Source of the DNA: Rhodamnia argentea
Taxonomy: Eukaryota; Streptophyta; Magnoliopsida; Myrtales; Myrtaceae
Direction: 5' to 3'
NCBI RefSeq assembly: GCF_020921035.1
Contig: NC_063153.1
Location: 10,106,001-10,170,000 of the forward strand
DNA length: 64,000 bases
Under the pieces are notes generated by a model, which did not search any database, was not told where the DNA came from, and saw nothing but the letters and a program-made list of their open reading frames with translations. The position numbers and the translations under genes are program-made. Positions 1-10,300 of the stretch are shown piece after piece; the first letter of the stretch is position 1, and each line of letters starts with the position of its first letter.

Positions 1-578
1 AGATTGCGGGACCATCGCCAGCTCAACTTTAGTATCGAGGATGATTAGAGATGAATTAGTCTCATGAAGACAAGTTCCTAATTTCTTAAAATTTAACCTT
101 TTTTTTTTTTGCTCAGAACTTAAAATGTAACATTTAGGAAGGTCCTAATAAGAAGCAATCAACACTTATCTCTAGTCAGCTAATTTTCCTATGTATTGGG
201 ACATCAAGACGCATGGATGGAGCGTGGGGCATCTTGTCATTGGGTTGATGAAGTGATGCAAAGTTCGAGTCAACAAGGCGCGCTACTTGAAACCTAGATT
301 CCATCCCATAAAGTACTAGAGATATAACTCCATTATGAAAGATAGCATATGAACTAAGCTAAAATCTTATAAAAGTTCGAGAACAATACCGGATTACCTA
401 ACCCAAAGATGTCTGTCACATATCACAAGTGCACATACACACTGGTCTGTATAACTAGAAGTACATGTATCGCTTATATGAGCTAAGATGGCTCCATACA
501 TACTTAGGACATGGGCACCCTCCAACCATAGTACATATCAAGAGAGTGACCCCATGTTCTCCCTAACAGCGGGAGTCC
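1..578. other. Intergenic / 3' flank of the BURP gene
   Basis: AT-rich sequence downstream of the minus-strand BURP stop codon. Its proximal part is probably the 3' UTR of that gene. No coding similarity, RNA gene or clear repeat was recognised here. Confidence 0.5.
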
Positions 579-2108
579 CTAGTTGTGAAACCACACAATG
601 TGGTCCTCAGGAAGGAAATGGCAAACGGGCACAGTCCCTGGCTTGACCTTGAGCACTTGGAAGGCCAAGTGTTTCGGGTTCCATGCCGACGTGTCGGTGT
701 GGCAAGCGGCGATGGCCTTGGCCTCCGTCCCATCCGCGCCTTTCATGGGGACCATGTAGAGCCGGGTGGCTTGTGTCTTGTGGCAGTAGAAGACAGCATA
801 TGCATAGTTCTGCTTGTGGCACACCACTGCTTCATCTGCCGCAACTCTTCTCAATCCTGCTTTGATGGTGAATTTCTCCAACTGGGTCTCTTTGTTCACC
901 TCTGTGGCGAGAGCCTTGACATTGTTTCCAAGCTCGGACTTGGTGTAATCAATCATGGACTCCAATGAGGTTGCACAGTATTTCTCCTCTCCCTTAATGC
1001 CTGCTTCTTCACACTCCTTGATAGTGTCTTTCATTATTTCGGCTTCTGCTGATCCGGGTTTCACCGAAAAGTGGTCCAGGATGTCGGGTAGCTTGTCGGA
1101 TGAAAACGGCAGGGTTTTAGCTTCTTCGCGGGGCAAGAAAGCCACCGAGTTCGAAGTCTTGGTGAAGTGCAAAGTCATTGTTGTTCCGGGTTTTAGGTCT
1201 TTTTCCAGGAAGAAGAGGGCCACGTTCCGATCATCATGAAGTTGGGTCTCGGATGCGGCGTAGAGGTAGTCGAACGGGTTGGGTGCGGGCTTGACCCCGA
1301 CATAAACGGGCTTGCCCTTGGGACCTGTGTGCACGGCGACTCCTCCTTTGCCAACTCCGACACTGGTCCCCTTCCCTGAGTCGACCCCGACTCCGCCCTT
1401 CCCGACACCAACTGTGGTTCCGCCAGGCTGTCCCTTGCCGGCATGAACGTTCACTCCACCTTTGCCTACGCCAACTGAGGTGCTCTTGTCTTCCATGAAG
1501 TCTGAAGAAATGGTAAGTCAGAAAATTCATGTAAACACAAAGGAGTATTCATTAGAGATGAAACTTCTGCTCTAGGCTAGCATGAAATGATGTCTTACAT
1601 CCGTCAAACAAAAGCTTGGATCTTACCAGTTTCAGCTGTCATATTTTCTGGTAATCCACTGCAAATTAAAGGTACGTACATGTGACTTACAAGCTATTTT
1701 ACTATAAAATGTGCCACGTTTCCAATTTCGATTTCCGTCGGCATCTCGGCGGATGAAAACTAGATGAAGTGCAAATTTTTTGCTCTCTTTTCTACTTGGT
1801 GGTGAAAGATATGGTTCTTTCTCCAGAGTCTGAGCACAAACCTGACTGTTGTTGTAACATGTCCTTGATGGATTTTGGCATTTGGGTGTTGGGTAACGCC
1901 GACTTCCAATACAGTTCTGGAGTTAGAGCTGCATGGGAAGTCACCAGAATCACCTGCACCAAAATTCCACACTCTCTTATAGCTTCTGAAAATGGAAAGA
2001 TTACCAACATAATAGACTTGCAACTCAAGAATGTAAGAAAAGGTTTGAAGTTCAAAAGAAGTTACATACTGCGAGAGAAGCTAGGACATGCAGGAGTCTG
2101 AACTCCAT
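579..2108 (-). CDS. RD22: RD22-like BURP-domain protein (3 exons)
   Basis: Secreted/apoplastic BURP-domain protein of the RD22 type, a family linked to dehydration and ABA responses. Model on the minus strand: exon 1 2108-2070 (39 nt, signal-peptide start MEFRLLHVLASLA), exon 2 1953-1842, exon 3 1501-579. The total is 1,074 nt, or 357 aa. Introns are GT-AG, phase 0 then phase 1, and the second junction rebuilds an Asp codon. Exon 2 completes the signal peptide and adds the conserved LTPELYWKSALPNT segment. Residues about 53-122 hold TXV-type repeats of the VGVGKGGV form, diagnostic for RD22. The BURP domain runs from FFLEKDL (about residue 147) to the end and carries the CH motifs (VCHKQNYAY, FYCHKTQ, ACHTDTSAWNPKHLAF, VCHFLPEDHIVWF). 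The length is slightly below Arabidopsis RD22 as I recall it. The ATG at 1496 lies inside exon 3 and would give a protein lacking its signal peptide, so I prefer the three-exon model. Domain identity is very secure; exon 1 is inferred from splice sites. Confidence 0.93.
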
Positions 2109-2192
2109 TATCGAAGTAGGAAATCTTCAGGAGGAAGTGATCCAGACAGAGAGGAAGATTTACATGGAAATGAGAAAGAAATGAAGTTCCAA

Positions 2193-2202
2193 ATTTATAA
2201 AG
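2193..2202 (-). promoter_or_regulatory. Probable TATA box of the BURP gene
   Basis: Read on the minus strand this is CTTTATAAAT, about 85-95 bp upstream of the proposed ATG at 2108. That leaves room for a leader of roughly 55-60 nt. A CT microsatellite lies directly upstream of it. Position and sequence are seen; function is inferred. Confidence 0.5.
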
Positions 2203-2208
2203 CAGATA

Positions 2209-2232
2209 TAGAGAGAGAGAGAGAGAGAGAGG
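2209..2232. repeat. (GA)n microsatellite
   Basis: About 12 GA units (CT on the BURP sense strand), just upstream of the putative TATA box. CT/GA tracts are frequent in plant core promoters and leaders. Confidence 0.85.
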
Positions 2233-2416
2233 TGATGAATTCAAAGAAAAGCGTTCCACCACATAACCCACCAACACATCAGGCCACTGATGCAGGGCTT
2301 AATCACTTCAACTGCCCCTGGCTTTCGTGCAACCAATTCATTTACATCTTGTGGGACAGGTGGAGCATACCCATAGAGAGAGAGAGACTCCATTATTGTT
2401 CGGGGTTCACAGCTAC

Positions 2417-2987
2417 TAGGGGTGTGCAACAGGACCGGGTTTATCCGGAACCCGGATCGGCCCACCCAAAAAACAGGATCAGGAATCGGTTCCTGCTCAA
2501 ACCGGTCCAGGAATCGATTCCAATTTTTGGGAACCGGTTGAAACCGGTTCGGTTTTCTGTTCTAGGTGAAGACCCACTCGGACCGATTTTAGAACCAGTT
2601 TTTAGTTACTTTAAAAAGGAAAAAAAACCCTAGTGTTCAATCCAGCGTTGCTTGACCTTTGGTTGCCTCATGGCCCTCACCTCCTCTCAGTTCTCTGTTT
2701 CTTCTCATCTCGTCATATTATCTATTATATTTTGGACTGTTACTTTTGGTGGATTGTAATTTTTATTATTTATTTCATTGATACTCGTATTATTTTGATT
2801 AAAAAAAAAAGGAAAACAGGTTTTCGGATAGACTCTGGAACCGGATTGAAAAACAGGATCGGTTCCAAAATAGGTTTCAAGATAAACATGGTCGGTTCTC
2901 GGTTCTAAAAATTAAGAACCGGTTATAACATGGCCGGTTTCAAGGTCTAGGTCTGGACCCGGCTCATCCAGCCTATGCTCACCCCTC
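2417..2987. mobile_element. Non-autonomous hAT-like element, family A copy 1
   Basis: About 571 bp. It begins TAGGGGTGTGCA and ends TGCTCACCCCTC, giving short imperfect terminal inverted repeats. The interior is rich in GGAACCGGTT-type blocks in both orientations. Flanking 8-mers ACAGCTAC (2409-2416) and ATAGCTAG (2988-2995) match at 6 of 8, consistent with a decayed 8-bp target-site duplication. There is no transposase. Four further copies of the family lie in this window. Confidence 0.72.
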
Positions 2988-3863
2988 ATAGCTAGTGCCG
3001 ACAAGTGAAGAACATTAGACAGATTATATGCATATTCATACGAAACATGTTGTTTCCTTATCTCGTCCTTAACCTTTCTTACTTCACCCCTCTGTGCACG
3101 TAATGAAACAAAAGATATGCCGATCACTTGTGAAGATGGAGAAGTAAAGATGAACTCAAACCGCAGAGATCTTTTTTTTTCCCCCCTTCTTTTATCCATT
3201 TTCAGATTCATTATTTCGAAATAACTCAGTAAGATTTTCGGCATTCGTCCCACGAAATCATTGGCTTATCTTGTTGGTGAAATCTGGAAATTGGTCACGA
3301 GAAAATTCGTAATTTCTTGACAATCGGTACTCGTCTGAAACAGACGGATGGTTTTCTTGTGCATTTTCACCTCCTCTAAAGTATGTGATTTGAGACGGCA
3401 TTGATTTGCCATATCAATCTTGATTTCATAGCATCAACCTAGTCGGAACGTGAGTGATCATCATTATGGAAGTGGGCAGTTGAGAGGTGGGTCTTTGCAT
3501 GTGTCACTATTCCCTCCATGCGTGCGACGATGCCACATGCATAAATTGTTGGGAAAAATATCCGGAATGAGAGAGAATGGAACTAGACTTTTGGACATAA
3601 TAACATTCTTTTTAAGGAATTATTTGCCCAACGGCGTTACTAATGATTACTAGCAAAAAAATCTTCAGGATACAACAAAATCTCATAATGAGAATGTCGG
3701 ATAGCAATTTTGATATTTTTACAAGAACTCTCAAAAGGAAACAATTCGAAACAATGGCCGTGTATCTTTTAAAAGAAACGAAAATGAAAGTTGAAGTAAG
3801 TAAATATTGAGCATAATCGTTGGACATATAATAGCAAAAAAAATACAAATTTTTATGCTATTT
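2988..3863. other. Intergenic, no gene recognised
   Basis: AT-rich sequence with only short open frames and no recognisable protein similarity. No clear terminal repeats were seen. Confidence 0.5.
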
Positions 3864-4012
3864 TGAAAACAACACAACTTTTCATGTCTGAAAAGCATAC
3901 AACTCTTTGTGTTTGAAAACTGTAAATTCGAATACAACTCTTCGTGTGTGAAAACAACTCTTCATGTCCGAAAAAAAATCTCTAACTTCAGACACAACTC
4001 TTCATGTCGAAG
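3864..4012. repeat. Degenerate short repeats (ACAACTCTTCATGTCTGAAAA type)
   Basis: About five imperfect copies of a motif like CAACTCTTCATGTCTGAAAA at irregular spacing of roughly 25-45 bp. Several copies keep ACAACT(C/T)TT(C/T)(G/A)TGT. No coding potential. Origin unknown. Confidence 0.7.
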
Positions 4013-4212
4013 ATTGCCGTATTTGAAAATTTGTAACCTTTTCAAAGGTTGTAAGAGCGCCTAATAACTCTTAGAAAAAATAAAAAATTCGACATTAATT
4101 AGTCAAACAAAATAACTACTTCAATAGGACACAACGGCTATTTATAATTATAAATTCAAATTTTGATAGAAAAAATATGTTAGTTGTTGATTAGTGCCAA
4201 ATCGTGCAACAA

Positions 4213-4876
4213 CATCCGGGGAGGGAAAATTACCAAAAAAATCCTAAACCTATTGCAATTAGGCCAATTCAGTCTCTAACTTTGTTGTTTTGCAAATTCA
4301 TTACTAGACCTTTTGAATTTAAGTCAATTCAGTCCATCCGGTCAACTTTGGTCTGCCGGCACTAACGTGGCAATTCTTAATAATATCTTAATATTTTTCA
4401 TTTGTTTTTTAGTTTTCATTTTTTTTCCTTTTTTTTCTGTTTTCTTCCTTCTCCTTCTTTAGTGATTGGCCAGAGGCGTGGGCCGGCGGGTCGACCTCAT
4501 TGTCGTTGGGAGAAGCTCGGCCTCGCCTAGCTAGACGAAGAAGGGCAAGAACAAAAAAAAGAAAAAGAAAGGAAAAAAAGATATTTGAAAAATATTAAAA
4601 TATTATTAAAAATTATCCTTAAGAGTCGGCAATGTCACTTCAACGTCTCGTGAGAACTGAATTAATACAAATACAAAATATTTAAGATTAAATTGGCAAT
4701 AATTGGTTTAAGGCAATATTAAAATATTATTAAAAATTATCGTTAAGCACCGGCAACGCCACTTCAGCGTCCCGGGAGGACTGAATTGATACAAACGCAA
4801 AATATTTAAGATTAAATTGGCAACAATTGGTTTAAGGCTTTTTTTTTTGGTAATTTTCCCCGGATGCGAGTATTAT
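4213..4876. mobile_element. Foldback (long-TIR) element with GC-rich loop
   Basis: The termini are inverted copies of CATCCGGGGAAAATTACC followed by an A run; the left copy has an extra GGG. The inverted similarity continues inward for well over 100 bp (for example ATTCAGTC and GCCAATT blocks on the left against their complements on the right), so the element can fold back. A GC-rich core lies near 4460-4550. The right arm contains a 124-bp tandem duplication. No 9-bp or 8-bp target duplication could be identified. Confidence 0.7.
4591..4838. repeat. 124-bp tandem duplication inside the foldback arm
   Basis: Copy 1 is 4591-4714 and copy 2 is 4715-4838. Both run from AATATTAAAATATTATT to GGTTTAAGGC with scattered substitutions, many at CG sites (for example cgtctcgtg against cgtcccggg). 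Only one terminal arm carries the duplication. Confidence 0.85.
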
Positions 4877-5673
4877 AGGTCTAGCTCACTTAGGCCATTA
4901 TCTTCATTTGTAAGATTAGAAGACTTGCACACTTAAAATTTAATCCACACGCTCCCATCTTTCCCATCTAGGACAAGGAATTGCCCTACTCTATACGTTC
5001 TCCAAACAAGCAATCTAACATGAATGATGGATGAGGGTTGAGTAGTAGGAGAAGCAATCAAAAGCATGCTTACTGTCAACCTCACAATCAAACCCTCCAT
5101 CTCCATGTGCTGTGGTTTTATTATTGTGATGTGGAAACTGAGAGAGAGCAGGCAAATTGGGCACAGGAATTCTTATTATTGCATTGGACCTTTTGGATCG
5201 ATCATCTCGAAACGAACAACCACCCTATTTATTGGGAATCTAGTTGTGGGTTGAGATGGGTTTGTCAAACATGACCAAAAGCTGAATTCATTTCTTGTTG
5301 AAACCTATGCATCATCTTCCCGTCGGAGAGTTTTTACTGATAACAGGTGTCCGAAATACTTATATATTTTAATTTATTCGGAATCGTTTGGTTCAAAGTA
5401 CTGATTGTGCATATAATACGTTGACGTTTTCAACATCAGAAGCCGTTTAATTTTCTTAATTAGTTGCATAGGTACCCGTTAATAAAATCTTCTATATATC
5501 TCGTTGTTTGGCTTCCTACGACGAATGCTACACAACCAAGGGTTAATGTCGAGATGTGTTGCTTTGATCTCTCTCAATTAATCATCGTTGTCTGGAAAAA
5601 ATGTATATTAATGATCCAGTTACGCACACATGTATGTACATTTACAAATGATATTTTATCTATTAGGGCCAAA
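4877..5673. other. Intergenic, no gene recognised
   Basis: AT-rich. Short open frames near 5038-5274 and 5464-5712 show no recognisable family signature. Confidence 0.45.
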
Positions 5674-6499
5674 TGCAGACAAAAAAAAAAAAAAAAAAAA
5701 ACAAGAACCTAAGAGTTAGGGGACAAAAATACCCTCACTCTTCAAACTGACAAATAAAATACGCAAATTATGTGTTAGAATCCATCCATTAGAATTTCGG
5801 TCAAGATTAGTTTCATGTGATAGCTGATATGGCAAACAACGTTGACGTATACAATGTAAGAGTTTTTTTTTATTTTTATGTGGGCTATATTAATTGAGAT
5901 TATACTTTTTCGATATAAAGGTTGGACTAATCAGGTAAAATATAAAGGTTCTTAACCAGTGTAATATGAGCAAGACTTGTGTGGATCGAGTTGAGCCGAA
6001 TCTGTGATGAGAGGAGCTTGGCTGAAAACTTTATAAATATCTTTTAAGTTTGTCTTCTAATTCTACGAACTTGTAAATAACCTCATATACGGATTCACGT
6101 CGTGAGGGGCCGTCTAATTGAGTCGGGGATACAGAGGGCGATAGCGAAGAGGCACTTGAGTTTTGAGCCGTCATTGTTCCTCATCAAGAACAATGAATTC
6201 CAAATTAGGTATACAAATCTCTTTAAACTATTATCGTATTACTAGATTTTAGTTATGGTGATCCTGGATCGCCGTTTTCGCGGCTTACGTACAAACGACA
6301 CGTGTATGACCAAAATGAAGGGTTATGACATACCTATACACTGGGATGACGTGTCATTACATATGCCATCATCGATGGTGGTGTTGCATAACTTTTGTAT
6401 GGATCCAAAAAGGCCGACCGGAGGGTATTTTTGTCCCAGTGGTTTTTTTTTTTTTTTGTGGGCGGATGAGTTCGATAAGCAAGGGTATTATTGTCTGCA
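5674..6499. repeat. Large inverted-repeat structure around a transposase-like remnant
   Basis: A perfect 17-bp inverted pair, GGGACAAAAATACCCTC at 5720-5736 and its complement at 6421-6437. It is enclosed by A21 (5681-5701) and T15 (6443-6457) tracts and an outer TGCAGAC (5674-5680) / GTCTGCA (6493-6499) pair. This could be a decayed TIR transposon or a foldback. The ends and the target duplication are not resolved. Confidence 0.5.
6255..6425 (+). pseudogene. Possible PIF/Harbinger-like transposase remnant
   Basis: The frame starting ATG at 6255 reads a segment with FRGLR, then about 25 residues later a patch ending MVVLHNFCMD. The xVLHNxC motif preceded by a basic FRxL block recalls the C-terminal end of PIF/Harbinger DDE transposases. 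Upstream the frame is broken by stops and the remaining domain is missing. It lies inside an inverted-repeat structure. The similarity is short and judged by eye, so this is tentative. Confidence 0.25.
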
Positions 6500-6949
6500 C
6501 GTCTTTGGTGGGGGCACATATTAGCTCGTGGGACCCACTTTTCTTTCCAATTTCATAATGTTTCCGGATATTTAGTTCCAAGAGAAATGAATGAACCACA
6601 AATACTCGCAAAAGCAGGTTACCATAATACAAGAGGCCGGTAAATGAAAGCTTTCAACATAATCTTTTTGTCAGTTGGTTTGCCGAAGTGGACAACAGAC
6701 CGACCAACAATGAAATGACTCTCTCTCTCTCTCTTTTTTTTTTTTTGGTATCATAATATTTTGCCGATATGCGACAAATGACGTGACAGGTGACATAAAC
6801 GCTACGTGAGAGATTTCCATGTCAACCCCATTTTTCTATATTGAATTGTTTCCCAAGCCAAGGCATTATATTGTACTTGTGCCTTTATTGTTTTTGGGAT
6901 TTGGCCATTTTTCTGGTACAAGTTGATAGGCGGACTGATGGGTCCATAG

Positions 6950-7311
6950 ATCTGTTAAAACGGGTCATAAATCTAATACTTAACTCATAAATAATGAACT
7001 GAGTTGTTGTATGAGTTAATTCTATATTTATCATGATTGCGTTCAACCATAATATGGGTTTTAAATGGATTGTAAATCATCTTAGACCAAATTCACTTCT
7101 ATAACTTTTTCTTCATTTTTTCTTCACTTAGTTTGGATATGAGTTATCCTAGATTGAATTAAATATGGAAGTGTTTTAGAAATATGAGTAGGGTCAAATA
7201 TATTTTGGGTATGGGTTGCGGTAAAAAATGTCATAAATGGGATAACGGATCTATTTGGGTCAAATCATATACGACCTAGCCCACCCGTTTGATGGGTCTA
7301 GGTCCAAGGCA
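6950..7311. repeat. Degenerate repeat of hAT-like family B
   Basis: Contains paired blocks such as GGTCATAAATCTAATAC near the left and ATGGGATAACGGATC plus GGGTCAAATCATATACGACC near the right. These resemble the terminal parts of the better preserved element at 48484-49094. The ends are not defined precisely. Confidence 0.4.
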
Positions 7312-10300
7312 GGCTTGCTCCCTTAGACTGGAGTCCAAGCTAATTCATGATAATTTCTATATGTCCTCCTTGCATATTTACTCTATACGGAAAAAAAATT
7401 TGAGAAGTATTCTTTACACTAATTATACTTACTAAAGCGCGTTAATAACACACAAAACAAAATAGTGATTCAAAATTATGAATTTATTTTAGCTCCACCG
7501 CCAGGCCATTTAGCAAGATTATGAGTTCATGTGAAGTAAACTAATTTTCTATTTTAACGGAAGATAAAGATGATATTTTTTTAACTTAAAAAAAGGCTGA
7601 AACAAATGGGCGTAAATGCAAATCTCTGTTGCACTTGGACTATAAGTAGTGGACTTGAATAGTGATGTTAGGCTGCTAGAGAAGCCCAACCGATCCGCTT
7701 AATTCAGCTTGATTAGCATAAGTGGCAAATCAAAATAGAAGGTTATAGGCTTCATTAACCCCTCGAAAAAAAATTTCTTTTTTTTTTCATAACCCCAAAG
7801 CAAATTCCAAAGATGGATTATTAACACTAGATTAAAAAAGCTTGATATGACACGACAACGTACTCGTTTACCTTGCACATATAAGCATTACTTAACAATA
7901 TATGATAGCACGAACTTTTTAGCTTTGCTTTGATATTAATATCAGGAAATCAACATGGGGAGGCTCTAATGAACATGAGAATCCAAGATGCTTAAACAAA
8001 TTCCGGCTGGCTATGGAAGGGGAAAATCTCTAAAATAGAGCTTTGTTCGCTTATATCAATTGAGATCTCAAGAAATTTTAGTTATTCAGCGTCGAGCACA
8101 TCGCGTCTCGACGGCGAGTTGGTATCTCAACCGCTGCATCGCCCTGCGTGGTGCGTATTTTAAGTGATTGATATGATCACAAATGAAAAATGGGGTACCA
8201 CCTCGAGCAAATCAACACAAATAAGGTCAATGACAATCAAGAATTCCAAGACTTGTCTCGCTAATCACAAGGCAAATGTAGGGCCTGCTCCAGAGGGTTG
8301 GAGGGCTCGGGTCAGCCCAATTTGAGGCCCATGTACAATTTGGAGCCCCAGTGACCCAGTCCATCCTATCACCCTAGTCACAGCAGATTTTGCATACCTC
8401 CCTTTCCTGGGGGGCACACATTATATCTCATGTTGTCCGTGCATCTTAGCCACAAATTACTTATCCAAACGATCTCATGCCTAGAGCAGCAGACAAACGG
8501 CCGTTCCTTATAGAAATGTAACGACCCAAACCCGAGAGTCGATATAAAGAATCCTAAAAAACCGGGTCAATGCCTTTCGACCACATTCCCGCAGAAGCGA
8601 TCGTAAATGTTTGTGTAAACTTAACACCTGTTCCTCCGTATGCAACCTACATAATCTCGAAAGGGGCAAAACACATAGGCATATGAAGCAACTCATAGGC
8701 TCGTAAGTGTAAACCTCGAACAACATCATTCAACACGTGTTGGAGGGGCTAGCATAGGGAGATTTTCTAAGTAACATTCGGTCCATACAATAATTTCTGG
8801 TAGGAAAATCTCGTCTTTCCCACTAATAAGACTTTCTGTTCTTCTTTCAAATCTTTATTTGGACGGTGGCATGTGTTAGTAAGCTTTGGTGGGGGCATGG
8901 TGTTCGATCCACTCATTGAATGATTTTCCTTTTTGCCACTCAAGCCTTTATTGCTGGGAATTAGTGAAGGGATTAGACGTGATTAGGGATTATTTGGCAT
9001 GGATCAATTGGATGGGCGGTTTTGCTTTACTTCCTTTCTGGGTTTCTTACTGGATTGCAACTCATTTTGTTGGGATGCTTGTGAAACAAAATGCAAGACA
9101 ATGCAATTGGAACTTAACACATGGTAGGTCCAGTAATAATTTCCTCAATTTTTTTAAACTTTTCCTTTGATAATTGCTTTTTCATTAGTGACATTACAAA
9201 GTACAAAAGCAAAGGTCGTCCAAAACACAATTGCACCTCTCTCTTTTTTCCTTTTCTTTCTTATTTAAACTAAGTTTTAGCATGGTTTAGTGACGTCCAC
9301 GCATTACCATTTTACCATATTTGGTGTTGCAAAAGCATGTCATTGCCTTGGCTGGAGTAGTACATTAGTTGAGCATCATAATATGAGAGCCTTCATTGCC
9401 TACTAATTAAACAATGAATCTATAGTTTTGGCACTAATCCATTGAGTCCACTAGGCATTGTCAATAAGTACCATGTGCTTCTCTTCATTAACAACTATAT
9501 CCACACGACTAGCCATAGGAAAAAAAAAAAAAAAACTATGTGCTTCATTGAGTAGTTAGAAACTCCTTTGGTATTTCATCTTATGCGTGTCTATTCATGC
9601 ACTTCATGTACGTCTTTTCACCTTTTATTAATCAAGGTTAGTTGCGAATAATCCAAAAGAAACAATCAACAACAAATTAACAAGCTTCAATTTCCTTGAT
9701 TTTCATGGAGTTGTTGAGATGTTTTCAGACATATCCAAGTACCATATGTCATGTTGAAGTGTAAGGTTATGGTGACAAAGATCGCGACAGCGTAAAACTC
9801 GGTAAACATGATGACGAAGCCCGTTTATTTGGCAAACCTCGAGCTTTGTTTGAGCTCAATTGGTGTTTGTGGAAGATGAGGACCAGTCGGGACATAGGGA
9901 GAGCCGGCATGGATGACGAGCGCTATAGTTTGGTTGCAAACATTGAGCCAAGGTAGAGCATTATTGAGTGTTTGACGCTCAATTTCTTGTCGAAATCGCC
10001 CTTTTTTGAGTTTAAATGTCATGTAATATATGATAGTTCAGGTGTCCATTGCGTTGAGAACAAATGCCCTAAGATTGCCTTGGATCTAGGCGGGTCTGGC
10101 AACCTGCCAACAGTCCAAATGTTTTCTGGCGCAACCTTATACTCATCACACAGTAAAAAAGACGAGTAAATGGAGCTCTTTAACCGAAAGCAGGAACGGA
10201 ATATCCAACCGGAAAAGCATCTAAAAAAAGAGAGAGCAGATCACCGGGTGAGCCAACAAGAATCACTCTTTCATATGATTAAGAAAAGACTTTGAATTGG

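Noticed and set aside
8517..8760. TGTAACGACCC start resembling an LTR 5' end
   Set aside because: No matching CA-terminated 3' end, target duplication or primer-binding site was found, so it stays only as a remark in the intergenic entry.
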